Below are positions 1-7,940 of a stretch of DNA of 17,778 nucleotides, piece by piece. A program made the translations under genes and the position numbers. Source of the stretch: Thermoleophilia bacterium (lineage in GTDB: Bacteria > Actinomycetota > Thermoleophilia > Gaiellales > SKUG01); contig JAOPYS010000264.1 of the NCBI GenBank assembly GCA_025964465.1, forward strand, positions 1-17,778. The letters run 5' to 3'. Below the pieces are notes generated by a model. The model did no database searches. It was not told the DNA's origin and saw only the letters and a program-made list of their open reading frames with translations. Numbering within the stretch: position 1 is the first letter of the stretch; the number at the start of each line of letters is the position of its first letter.

Positions 1-17
1 CTCAGGAACCTGCGAGG

Positions 18-2420
18 TCAGTGCGCCCACTCGACGCGCGGGACGCGGCGTTGGAGTGACGCGGGCATCCACCAGTTGGCGGGGCCGAGCCCGCGCATCG
101 TGGCCGGCAGCAGCAGCACCCGGACGATGGTCGCGTCGAGGGCGAGGGCGACCGCCATCCCGAACCCGATCTGCTTCACGAGCACGAGCTGCGTCGTCGC
201 GAAGGCGATGCCGATGACGATGAGGATCATCGCGGCGCCCGTGACGAGCGGCGCCGTGCTCGCGACGCCGCGCGCGGTGGCCTCGCGGTCGTCGTGGCCG
301 GCCTGGTACAGCTCGGTCACCTTCGCGAGCATGAACACCTCGTAGTCCATCGACAGCCCGAACAGCAGGCAGAACAGGATGATGGGGATGGTCGACTCGG
401 TGTAGCCGAGCGGCTCGCTCCCGAGCAGCTTGATCCCCACCCCGTTCTGGAACACGGCGACGACCATGCCGAGCGAGGCGAGGATCGAGAGCGTGTCGAG
501 GATGATCGCCTTGAACGGCAGGGTGAGCGAGCGGAAGGCGACGGCGAGCACGAGCAGCGTCGACGCGAACATCAGCGCGAGGGTCTTGGGCATGCTGTGC
601 TTGATGACCTCGAGGTACTCGATCTCCCCAGCGCCCTGGCCGCTCACGAGCACGTCGACGGGGAACTTCTCGTCCTGCAGGCGCACCGCGAGGCGTCGCG
701 CCGAGGCGCCACCGAGGCCGATCGTCGAGTCGCCGTAGGCGTCGACGAGGGTGCGGCCGCGCGCGACGTCGCGCTTGACGACCTCGACGCGCCGCACGTG
801 CGGCACCTGCAGCAGATGCGCCTGCACCGCGTCGATGTCGGCCTGCTTCGCGCTGTCCACCACCAGCACGGCGGGTGACGTCACCGCCTCGCCGAAGCGG
901 TCCGCGAGCAGTCGCTTGGCCACGAGCGCGGGGGAGCTGCGGTCGAGGACTTCGTCGTGCGGGACATCGAGCTTCGCGCCGAGCACCGGGCTGGCCAGCA
1001 CGGCGAGCAGGGCCATGCCGCCGAAGATCGACAGGCCGGGCTTGCGCATCACGGCGTGCGCCAGCCGGTACCAGCCGCTCGCGGTCGGGTCACCGCCCGG
1101 CTGCACGCGGCGCACGCGCCCGCGCTCGACGCGGTGGCCGAGCAGGCCCAGCACGGCGGGCAGCAGCGTCAGCGAGGCGAGCACCGTGACCGCGACGACG
1201 ACCACGCCGCCGAGCGCGATGGCGAACATCACGGGGAGCGGGATGGCGGCGAGGGCCGCGACGCCGGCGATCACCGCGATGCCGCTGATCGCGGCCGCCC
1301 GGCCGGACGTGGCGACGGTGGTGACGGTCGCCTCCTGCACCGTGCGACCGTTGGCCAGCTCCTCGCGGAACCGCGACACGCCGAGCAGCGAGTAGTCGAT
1401 GCCAAGGCCGAAGCCGAGCATCGAGGCGATGTTCATGACGAAGATCGAGAGCCCGAGCGGCAGCGACAGCAGGTGCAGCAGCGCCAGCGTCATGATCACC
1501 GACGTGAGCCCGACCATGAGCGGGATCACCGCCGACACGACGGTGCCGAAGACGAACAGCAGCACGAGCAGGGCGAGCGGCGTGCCGATCGACTCCGCCT
1601 TGGTGAGGTCCTTCTTGGTCTGTGCGTTGGTGTCCGCGAAGGTGGCCGTGGTGCCTGCCACCTGCAGGTGCTTGGCAGCGAACCCGCCCGAGATGAAGGT
1701 CTCGCGGATCTGTTCGAACGAGTCGATGGAGACGTCGTCGGTGTCATCGAAGTAGATCGTGATCGCCACGAGCTTGCCGTCGTCGGAGGCACGCGGCTTG
1801 GAGACCGACAGCACGTGCGGCACGCGGTACAGCTCGGGGAGGAACCCGTCGAGCTTCTCGGAGGCGGCGTCCAGCGGCCCCGGGACGATCATCTCCTGCT
1901 GCCCAACGGGCATCTGGAAGTCGTCGCGCACCTCCTCCAGCACGCGGATGGCCTCGCCGTCGTTGATGAGGAATCCGCCGTTGGTGAACGACTGCTCGGC
2001 GGTCGCTGCCAGCGGCAGGCAGGCGAGCACCATGACGAGCCAGCCCCAGGCGATCGAGCGCCTCGCGGTCCACACGCCCTCGGCGAAGCGCACGAGCGCG
2101 CCACCGGCATCCGGCAGCGACGCCGGCGATGGTGCGGCCACGCCGGCGCCGTCACCCGGCTCGCCGCGGGCGATGCGCTCGCCCGGCACGGAAGTGGCAT
2201 CGCCGCCACCTGCGCCCTGCATCAGGTCGGCGCAGCGCGCCCAGACCATCCGGCCCTCGCCGGCGTCGACCAGCGCGAAGGCGCCGTCGAGGCGGACGAT
2301 CGTGCCCGCCAGGCCGTCCTCGGTCCCGACCACGTCGCCCGGAACGACGCGCGCCGGCACAGGCCGGGCGCGTGCCGGTCGGAGGAGGAAGACGACGGTG
2401 ACCGCCGCCATGCATGCCAA
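18..2420 (-). CDS. MMPL/RND-family transporter with N-terminal YajC-like segment
   Basis: Predicted proton-driven inner-membrane exporter of the MMPL (RND) superfamily, which moves lipids and hydrophobic metabolites. It has the usual two-fold layout: a membrane helix, a large extracytoplasmic domain and a helix bundle, then the same again. The hallmark motifs are GFGLGIDYS followed by SRFREEL in the first bundle and FGLSMDYEVFML in the second. Ahead of this, from about residue 26 to 67, lies a segment reading PGDVVGTEDGLAGTIVRLDG, which resembles the YajC fold (GD-V-T-GG--G-V). It is preceded by a short hydrophobic stretch and RPARAR, as in YajC. The start is uncertain. TTG at 2420 and ATG at 2411 are the normal choices, but the only good Shine-Dalgarno (AAGGGGGG, 2447-2440) sits 7 nt before an in-frame ATC at 2432. 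That start would also complete the N-terminal helix. The gene is complete at its 3' end, lies downstream of the small membrane protein, and is divergent from the Ole-like operon. Family is confident; substrate is unknown. Confidence 0.9.
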   Translation of the reverse strand: MACMAAVTVVFLLRPARARPVPARVVPGDVVGTEDGLAGTIVRLDGAFALVDAGEGRMVWARCADLMQGAGGGDATSVPGERIARGEPGDGAGVAAPSPASLPDAGGALVRFAEGVWTARRSIAWGWLVMVLACLPLAATAEQSFTNGGFLINDGEAIRVLEEVRDDFQMPVGQQEMIVPGPLDAASEKLDGFLPELYRVPHVLSVSKPRASDDGKLVAITIYFDDTDDVSIDSFEQIRETFISGGFAAKHLQVAGTTATFADTNAQTKKDLTKAESIGTPLALLVLLFVFGTVVSAVIPLMVGLTSVIMTLALLHLLSLPLGLSIFVMNIASMLGFGLGIDYSLLGVSRFREELANGRTVQEATVTTVATSGRAAAISGIAVIAGVAALAAIPLPVMFAIALGGVVVVAVTVLASLTLLPAVLGLLGHRVERGRVRRVQPGGDPTASGWYRLAHAVMRKPGLSIFGGMALLAVLASPVLGAKLDVPHDEVLDRSSPALVAKRLLADRFGEAVTSPAVLVVDSAKQADIDAVQAHLLQVPHVRRVEVVKRDVARGRTLVDAYGDSTIGLGGASARRLAVRLQDEKFPVDVLVSGQGAGEIEYLEVIKHSMPKTLALMFASTLLVLAVAFRSLTLPFKAIILDTLSILASLGMVVAVFQNGVGIKLLGSEPLGYTESTIPIILFCLLFGLSMDYEVFMLAKVTELYQAGHDDREATARGVASTAPLVTGAAMILIVIGIAFATTQLVLVKQIGFGMAVALALDATIVRVLLLPATMRGLGPANWWMPASLQRRVPRVEWAH

Positions 2421-2512
2421 GGCCCAGAAGATGGTGCGTCCCCCCTTCTGCTCCGGACGCGTCCCTGCCGTACCATCGAGGTGGAGGGGCGCCCCGTTCC
2501 GGCGCGGGCTGG

Positions 2513-2956
2513 TCAGTCGTCGGGCGCGGTGAGTTCGTGGATCAGTGGCCCGGCGATCGCCCCGGTCAGCGCGACGCCGATCGCGGCCTTGCCGCGGGCG
2601 ACGGGGTTGCCGGAGAAGTCCATGCGGCCGTGGATGAGGATCCCCGGGACGCCGAAGGCCACGGCGCTCAGCGCGGTGCTCTCGAGCATGGAGTTGGAGC
2701 GGTGGCCGGGGCTCCCGGCGCCGTGGTTGGTGGCCGAGAGCAGGCCGGCGCTCAGTGCGGTCATCATGCCGACGCCGAGGGTCGCCACAGCCCACGGGCG
2801 CCCGATCGCCATGTGCGGCGGGCCGGCGTGGTGGAAGATCCCGCTCACGACGGTGCCAGCGGCGCCGCCCACGGCAGCGGCGGTCAGGGTGCCGCGCGCG
2901 GTGGCGTGGTCGTCCGGCTGAAGTGGCCGTGAGCGTACGTGCAGGTCGATCCCCAT
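2513..2956 (-). CDS. Hypothetical small membrane protein with four hydrophobic segments
   Basis: A 147-residue protein that I do not recognise. After a short polar N-terminus (MGIDLHVRSR) it has four Gly/Ala-rich hydrophobic segments, roughly residues 21-45, 53-77, 90-110 and 121-143. It ends in a short acidic tail. The small-residue spacing (for example AAAVGGAAGTVVSGIF) suggests tightly packed helices. His and Asn residues lie near the segment ends (FHHAG, ATNHGAG, HGRMDFSGN). The ATG at 2956 is chosen because GGGGAC lies about 10 nt upstream, while longer in-frame extensions are Arg/Pro-rich and look non-coding. It ends 80-100 bases before the MMPL gene on the same strand, so the two are probably co-transcribed. 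An accessory role to the exporter is inference only. Confidence 0.65.
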   Translation of the reverse strand: MGIDLHVRSRPLQPDDHATARGTLTAAAVGGAAGTVVSGIFHHAGPPHMAIGRPWAVATLGVGMMTALSAGLLSATNHGAGSPGHRSNSMLESTALSAVAFGVPGILIHGRMDFSGNPVARGKAAIGVALTGAIAGPLIHELTAPDD

Positions 2957-3156
2957 TGCGTGCCGTCCCCGTTCGAGTGTCGTCACCTGCTGGTCGCGCT
3001 GCGGGCGCTTCGAGTTGCGCGGGGAGGGCGTCCCGGCACGCGGTGGGGGGTGGCCGCACGGGGGCCATGCAACGGCCGCAACGGCCGCGACGATGATAGG
3101 GAGTGGCGTGCACGCCGGTTCTCGGGACCCGGCGGTCGACGGACGAAGGGTACGGG
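2957..3156. promoter_or_regulatory. Divergent promoter region with 12 bp palindrome and tandem 9-mer
   Basis: This 200 bp gap separates the two divergent start codons (minus-strand membrane protein and plus-strand condensing enzyme), so it should hold both promoters. It contains a perfect palindrome GGCGTGCACGCC (3105-3116), a possible operator for a dimeric regulator. It also contains a tandem repeat CAACGGCCG (3070-3078 and 3079-3087). On the minus strand TATCAT (3098-3093) resembles a -10 box, but no convincing -35 is seen. GAAGGG (3145-3150) is the ribosome binding site of the condensing-enzyme gene, 6 nt before its ATG. Promoter function follows from gene layout; the individual elements are weakly supported in such GC-rich DNA. 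Confidence 0.4.
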
Positions 3157-4254
3157 ATGACGGCAACTCCATCGAGGAACAGGCGCGGCTCCCTCTCGCG
3201 GCAGCCGCGACCCACGCTGACACGCTCGGTGTCGCGACCCGTCGTCCGAGCCGGCATCGCCGGGGTCGCCTCGTACCTGCCCGAGCGCATCGTCACCAGC
3301 GCCGAGGTGGAGCAGCGCATCGCCGACGCGAGCGCGGCGCACGGGTTCGTTCCCCGCGCGGGCATCGTGGAAGAGCTGACCGGTGTGCGCGAGCGCCGCT
3401 ACAAGCGCGCCGACGAGCACACGAGCGACATGGCGGTGGCTGCGGCGCGGAAGGCGATGGCCAACGCGGGCGTGACGATCGACGACATCGACCTGATCGT
3501 CTTCGGCTCCTCGAGCCAGGACCTGGTCGAGCCCGCGACGTCGCACATCGTCAGCGCCAAGCTCGGCGGCCGCGCGGTCTGCTTCGACATCAAGAACGCG
3601 TGCAACTCCTTCGTCAACGGCATGCAGGTCGCCGATGCGCTCATCCGCACGGGGCAGTACCGGAAGGCGCTCATCTGCACGGGCGAGTGCCCGAGCGAGG
3701 CGGTGCGCTGGAACGTGCGCGACCGTGACCACATGAAGGCATCGTTCGCGGGCTACACGTTCGGCGACGCCGGCGCCGCGATGGTGCTCGAGGCGCGCAC
3801 CGACGGCACGGGCATCCACGAGGTCGAGATGGTGGCCGCGAGCCGGTACTGGGAGCTGTGCACGCTGCCGACGGGCGGGAGCATGAATCCCCGCGACCTC
3901 GACAAGACCTACTTCGAGGGTGACGGCTCGGCGCTGCGCGATGCGTTCATCGAGGTCGGTCCGGGCGCGATCGTCGACCTGTTCAAGCGCACCCGCACGA
4001 CGTTCGACGACTACGACGTCGTGCTCTTCCACCAGGTCTCCAACCAGCTGCTCGACGTGTTCCAGCAGGTGACCGGCGTGCCGGACGAGAAGGTCGTGCG
4101 CACGGTCGACGTGCTCGGCAACGTGGCCAGCGCCACGCTGCCGATCCAGCTCGAGCGCGCCATGGCCAGCGGCCGGGCCAAGCCCGGCGACCACGTGCTG
4201 TGGATCGGCGTCGGCGCCGGCATCAGCACGATGGTGATGACGACGCGGCTCTGA
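3157..4254 (+). CDS. 3-oxoacyl-ACP synthase III family protein, OleA-like condensing enzyme
   Basis: A 365-residue thiolase-fold condensing enzyme of the KAS III (FabH/OleA) group. The Cys-His-Asn triad is intact: Cys149 in KNACNSFVNGM, His292 in LFHQVSNQ and Asn322 in DVLGNVASATLP. The C-terminal GVGAGIS glycine loop is also present. In the loop where FabH carries the Phe that reaches into the partner subunit, this protein reads DLVEPATSHIV with Glu125. OleA has its catalytic Glu in the equivalent loop (comparison from memory). This supports head-to-head Claisen condensation of two acyl-CoAs rather than FabH-type priming. The ATG at 3157 has GAAGGG 6 nt upstream; the longer frame from 3103 lacks this. 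It is the first gene of the operon and is followed 37 nt later by a P450. Family is near certain. OleA-type function is likely, given OleC- and OleD-like neighbours. Confidence 0.93.
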   Translation: MTATPSRNRRGSLSRQPRPTLTRSVSRPVVRAGIAGVASYLPERIVTSAEVEQRIADASAAHGFVPRAGIVEELTGVRERRYKRADEHTSDMAVAAARKAMANAGVTIDDIDLIVFGSSSQDLVEPATSHIVSAKLGGRAVCFDIKNACNSFVNGMQVADALIRTGQYRKALICTGECPSEAVRWNVRDRDHMKASFAGYTFGDAGAAMVLEARTDGTGIHEVEMVAASRYWELCTLPTGGSMNPRDLDKTYFEGDGSALRDAFIEVGPGAIVDLFKRTRTTFDDYDVVLFHQVSNQLLDVFQQVTGVPDEKVVRTVDVLGNVASATLPIQLERAMASGRAKPGDHVLWIGVGAGISTMVMTTRL

Positions 4255-4291
4255 GCAGTTGGAATCGGCGTCGACGGGGCAGGTTGGCGGC

Positions 4292-5548
4292 ATGACCGGA
4301 CTGGCCGAGCTCGACCCCGCCCACGTGACGTGGGACCCCGCCTCGCGCGCCAAGCGTCGGTCGGACCTGCGCCTGCTGGGTGCGTCGCGCCCGCTGGCGT
4401 GGCTGCTGCTGCACGGCATCATCCGCAACCGTCGCGACGTGGCGAAGGTGCCGGGTATCGGCTACGTGATCACCGGCGCGGTGGCGTGCCGCGAGGCGGC
4501 GATCGACAACGACCGGTTCGTCAAGGACGGCCCGCGCAGCGCGGGCGTCCTGCTGACGCAGGTGATGGGCCCGACGGCGCTGCTCAACATGGACGGCCCC
4601 GACCACATCGCGCTGCGTCGGCGCCTGCAGGGGCTCTTCACGCCGAAGTTCGTGAAGGAGATCGCCGACCGCGCACTGACACCGATCGCGGCGGAGGTCA
4701 CCGCTGACCTGCGCGCCGGGAAGACGCTCGACGCGTCCCTCCTCGCCCGTCGCGTGACCGGCACGATGATGGTCAACATGGTCGGGCTGCGCCTGGAGGG
4801 CGAGGCCCGAGAGCGCCGCGCCAGCGAGATGTACAAGCTGGGGCAGAAGCTCGTCGGCATGGTACCCACGCGCGTCACCGCGCTCGGGCCTGAGAAGGTC
4901 GCGGCCGCCTCGAAGGTCTTCGAGGAGCTGGTGGCCGGCATCGACGAGGTGCACGCCGACGGTCCCGAGGACACCATCCCGGGGCGCCTGCGCGAGCTGG
5001 GCTTCACGCTCGAGGAGACGCGCGGCGTGGTGGGCATGCTGCTCATCGCCGGCACCGAGACCACGTCGACCGCGCTCGTGCGGATCCTCTCGCTGCTGCA
5101 CGACACGCGGCAGTGGGAGCGGCTCGAGCGCGACCGCACCATGCTCGACAACGCGATCGAGGAGGGGCTGCGCTGCGCGACGCCGGTGCCCGTCTCCACG
5201 CGCACCACGAGCCGCGACTGCGAGTTCCACGGCGTCAGGCTCAAGAAGGACAAGCTCGTGCTGATCGCGTGGGCGCGGGCGATCCAGGACAAGCGGGTGA
5301 TCGAGCGCGGCGGTGAGTTCGACATCGGTCGGGAGATCCCGCGTGAGCTGCGCCTGATCTGGTTCGGCGCCGGGCCGCACTTCTGCCTCGGCTACAATCT
5401 CGCCATGCGCGAGCTGCAGACCGTGCTCACCGCGCTGCTCGACGGCGCGCCGAGCCTCGAGGTCGTGCAACGGCGCGCGGCGCGCAAGGTGCTGCTGCCG
5501 ACGTGGGACGAGCTGCTCGTGCGGCGCGCCGGTGGAGCAGCGTCGTGA
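4292..5548 (+). CDS. Cytochrome P450 (first of three)
   Basis: A 418-residue soluble bacterial class I-type P450 that would use separate ferredoxin and reductase partners, none of which are encoded here. The I-helix oxygen-activation motif is AGTETT (A253-T258), the ExxR pair is E291/R294, and the haem loop FGAGPHFCLGYNLA places the thiolate at Cys365. The C-helix region reads MDGPDHIALRRR, the usual substrate-channel and haem-propionate segment. ATG 4292 is preceded by GGGGCAGG at 4276-4283 with about 8 nt spacing; the frame stays open from a TTG at 4259. The 3' end overlaps the adenylating-enzyme start by 4 bases (GTGA). Its position between the OleA- and OleC-like genes suggests oxidation of the acyl precursor or lactone product, but the substrate cannot be read from sequence. 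It shares EIPRELR and FGAGPHFC with the two downstream P450s, so the three probably belong to related subfamilies. Confidence 0.95.
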   Translation: MTGLAELDPAHVTWDPASRAKRRSDLRLLGASRPLAWLLLHGIIRNRRDVAKVPGIGYVITGAVACREAAIDNDRFVKDGPRSAGVLLTQVMGPTALLNMDGPDHIALRRRLQGLFTPKFVKEIADRALTPIAAEVTADLRAGKTLDASLLARRVTGTMMVNMVGLRLEGEARERRASEMYKLGQKLVGMVPTRVTALGPEKVAAASKVFEELVAGIDEVHADGPEDTIPGRLRELGFTLEETRGVVGMLLIAGTETTSTALVRILSLLHDTRQWERLERDRTMLDNAIEEGLRCATPVPVSTRTTSRDCEFHGVRLKKDKLVLIAWARAIQDKRVIERGGEFDIGREIPRELRLIWFGAGPHFCLGYNLAMRELQTVLTALLDGAPSLEVVQRRAARKVLLPTWDELLVRRAGGAAS

Positions 5549-7158
5549 CGCTGGACGCGCCGGCGCTGGTGGCCCGGCTCGAGGGCGCGGGGTTCGAGGA
5601 GCTGCTCGACGAACTCGGCGCGGCGGCGCGCGACGCGGGCGACCGCGTGCTCATGACCGAGGGCAGGCGCACCATCACGGGGACGGAGCTGGCGCTCGCC
5701 ATGGACCGGCTGCCTCGCGCGCTGGCCGCACGCGGGATGGGCCCCGGGCAGGTCGTGCTGTTCGGCGTGCGGCCCGGCATCGACGCCCTGCTCCTGCTGC
5801 TCGCCGCGATGCGGACGGGCGCCGTGGTGACGTTCATCGACCCGGGCACCGGCGACGAGCTGTTCGCCAGCCGGCTCGAGCTGCTGACGCCGGACTGGAT
5901 CATGGCCGAGACGCTGCTGTACGTCGCGTCGGCGCCGACCCCGTTGCGTGGCTACCTGCGCCGCCGCGGGCTCGGGCTGCCGCGACTGTCGAAGCTGCCC
6001 GGCCGCCACGTGCGCGTGGGTGGACGTATCCCGGGCATCGTGCCGAAGGGCGATTCGCTCGAGGGGCTGCTCGCCGATCGCGCGGCGAGTGACACGCGGC
6101 TGCCCGAGGGCCTCGACGTCGACGCGCCGAGCCTCGTCATCTTCACGTCCGGCACCACGGGCACGCCCAAGGGCGTGCAGCACACGGGGCGTTCGGTCAC
6201 CGCCGCGGTGCGGCTGTTCATCGAGCACTTCGACCTGCCGGCCGACGCCGTCCTCTACAACCACAACATCCACTCGTTCGTGATGGCGATCCTCGCGGGG
6301 CTGCCGACCGTGGTCGAGCCGATGCAGTTCACGCCGCAGCGCTTCATCGCAGACATCGAGGCGCACGGCGTGACGCACACGTTCGGGCTGCCGGTCGACG
6401 CGTACACGCTGGTGCAGCACTGCGAGCGCGAGGGGCGGCGGCTGCCTGCGTCGCTGCGTCACATGATCCTCTACTCCGCACCCGTGACGACCGGGGTGCT
6501 CGAGCGCATCCACGCCATCGCGCACCCCCAACTCGAGGTGGTGTGCGCGTACGCGATGACCGAGGCTGCACCCGTGACGTGGATCGACTCTCGGGCCAAG
6601 TGCGCGTGGGTGGGGGAGGGCGACGTGGTGGGGCCGATCTGCCCGGGCGTGGAGTACCGCATCGACGAGCGCGAGGAGCTGCACGTGCGCGGCGACAACG
6701 TGCACCGCGGCTATGCCGGCATCGACCCCGAGCGGATCGAGTGGCACGCGACGGGCGACCTGGCGCGGGTGGACGAGGCGGGCAACGTCGTGCTGATGGG
6801 GCGGGCCAAGGACATGATCATCCGCGGCGACTTCAACCTCTACCCGGGGCTGTACGAGGAGACCGCGAGCCGCATCCCGGGGGTGGGGGCGTGCGCGTTC
6901 ATCGGACAGCCGGACCCGGTCACCGCCGACGAGCGGGTGATCCTGTTCGTGGAGCCCGACCCGCGGGCGGAGCGCGACGACGCGAAGCTCGTGCGTGACA
7001 TCGAGCGTGCGCTCGAGGCGGGTGAGCTCGTGATCGACCGCAAGGCGCTCCCCGACGAGGTGCGCGTGCTGGACGCGCTGCCGCGCTCGGGTCGCTCCAA
7101 CAAGGTCGACCGCAAGGCGCTGCGCACGATCGCCGCGGCCGCGAAGGCGCGCGCCTGA
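5545..7158 (+). CDS. Adenylate-forming (ANL) enzyme, probable OleC-like beta-lactone synthetase
   Basis: A 537-residue ANL-superfamily enzyme. The ATP phosphate loop is TSGTTGTPKG (T201-G210), the adenine/acyl pocket motif is YAMTEAAPV (336-344) followed by WIDSR, and the ribose-binding Asp lies in TGD (D405). The hinge region is GRAKDMIIRGDFNLYPG, and the C-terminal catalytic Lys is K520 in RSNKVDRKAL. Acyl/aryl-CoA ligases share these motifs. The E-A-P-V-x-x-I-x-S-R stretch resembles OleC, which adenylates a beta-hydroxy acid and closes a beta-lactone. The flanking OleA- and OleD-like genes favour that reading over a CoA ligase. GTG at 5545 overlaps the P450 stop as GTGA and has GGAG at 5534-5537. 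There is no N-terminal alpha/beta-hydrolase (OleB) fusion such as some actinobacterial OleBC proteins have. Superfamily is certain; OleC function is moderately supported. Confidence 0.9.
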   Translation: MTLDAPALVARLEGAGFEELLDELGAAARDAGDRVLMTEGRRTITGTELALAMDRLPRALAARGMGPGQVVLFGVRPGIDALLLLLAAMRTGAVVTFIDPGTGDELFASRLELLTPDWIMAETLLYVASAPTPLRGYLRRRGLGLPRLSKLPGRHVRVGGRIPGIVPKGDSLEGLLADRAASDTRLPEGLDVDAPSLVIFTSGTTGTPKGVQHTGRSVTAAVRLFIEHFDLPADAVLYNHNIHSFVMAILAGLPTVVEPMQFTPQRFIADIEAHGVTHTFGLPVDAYTLVQHCEREGRRLPASLRHMILYSAPVTTGVLERIHAIAHPQLEVVCAYAMTEAAPVTWIDSRAKCAWVGEGDVVGPICPGVEYRIDEREELHVRGDNVHRGYAGIDPERIEWHATGDLARVDEAGNVVLMGRAKDMIIRGDFNLYPGLYEETASRIPGVGACAFIGQPDPVTADERVILFVEPDPRAERDDAKLVRDIERALEAGELVIDRKALPDEVRVLDALPRSGRSNKVDRKALRTIAAAAKARA

Positions 7159-7940
7159 TGGCGGAGCTCGACGCGCCCGGATGCGACGTGTGGGTCGTGG
7201 TGCCCGGCTACAACGAACAGGCGTGGATCGGGTCGACGGTCGATTCGCTGGCGGAGCAGGAGGGCGTCGAACTGACGGTGCTCGTCGTCGACAACGCGAG
7301 CACCGATGACACGGCCGGTGCGGTGCGCGCGGCGGCGGAGCGCCATCCCTCCCTCGACGTTCGCGTGCTGCGCGAGGAGGAGAAGGGGACGGGTGCGGCG
7401 AGTGACACTGGGTTCCGGTTCGCCATCGCGCACGGCGCGCGGATCGTGCTGCGTACGGACGCGGACTGCGTGGCCGACCCCGACTGGGCGAGCACGATGG
7501 TGGCCGCGGTGGACGGGCGCGGGCTCGACCTGGTCGCCGGCAACCTGCGCCAGCGCACCGACGACGGCATGGGCACGCGCGTGGGGCCGGTGCTGGTGCC
7601 GGTCGTGCTCGCGCTGATCCGCTTCATCGGACGCGTGCGCCCGAACAACAACGACAACCCCGCGTACCGCACGAAGTTTGTGGTGACGCCGGGCGCGAAC
7701 CTCGCGATCAGGGCGCAGACGTACCTCGAATCCGGTGGGTTCCCGCGCACGGCGATCGAGGACGCGCACGAGGACAAGGCGATCGTCAACGCCGTGCGCC
7801 TGGTCAGTGACAAGGTCGGGTTCGAACCGCGGTCGATGGTGCGCTTCTCCAACCGGCGCGTGAAGCGCCTGGGGCTCATGCGCGTGCTGCGCTGGTACTT
7901 CAACCACGGCGGCGGCGGTGCGGAGGTGGACGTCCGATGA
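7158..7940 (+). CDS. Glycosyltransferase family 2 (GT-A fold)
   Basis: A 260-residue family 2 glycosyltransferase, predicted to move a sugar from a nucleotide-sugar donor. The GT-A features are in order: VPGYNE (residues 15-20), VVDNASTDDT for nucleotide binding, EEEKGTGAASDTGF, the metal-binding DAD (D101-A-D103), and PGANLAIRAQTYLESGGFP followed by IEDAHEDKA, the acceptor-side and catalytic acidic region. A mildly hydrophobic stretch around residues 145-162 (VGPVLVPVVLALIRFIGR) may associate with the membrane. ATG 7158 overlaps the preceding stop by one base (TGATG), and its own end overlaps the reductase start by 4 bases (ATGA), so it is embedded in the operon. Canonical ole and nlt clusters, as I remember them, lack a glycosyltransferase. 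Its presence suggests a sugar-decorated product or a glycolipid. Family is confident; donor and acceptor are unknown. Confidence 0.9.
   Translation: MAELDAPGCDVWVVVPGYNEQAWIGSTVDSLAEQEGVELTVLVVDNASTDDTAGAVRAAAERHPSLDVRVLREEEKGTGAASDTGFRFAIAHGARIVLRTDADCVADPDWASTMVAAVDGRGLDLVAGNLRQRTDDGMGTRVGPVLVPVVLALIRFIGRVRPNNNDNPAYRTKFVVTPGANLAIRAQTYLESGGFPRTAIEDAHEDKAIVNAVRLVSDKVGFEPRSMVRFSNRRVKRLGLMRVLRWYFNHGGGGAEVDVR

Noticed and set aside
957..2921. Long plus-strand open frame (654 codons) across the MMPL gene
   Set aside because: It is antisense to a clear MMPL protein, is dominated by His, Arg, Gly and Asp as expected of a GC-rich shadow frame, and has no recognisable motif.
2433..3365. N-terminal extension of the MMPL frame up to 3365
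   Set aside because: It overlaps the membrane-protein gene and the divergent promoter region, is Arg/Pro-rich and lacks domain features.
2983..4428. Minus-strand open frame of 481 codons over the condensing enzyme
   Set aside because: It is a shadow of the KAS III gene, whose plus-strand frame has a complete catalytic triad.
5545..7158. OleBC fusion that would give an olefin pathway
   Set aside because: The protein is only 537 residues with ANL motifs throughout, and no alpha/beta-hydrolase nucleophile elbow or N-terminal hydrolase domain is visible.
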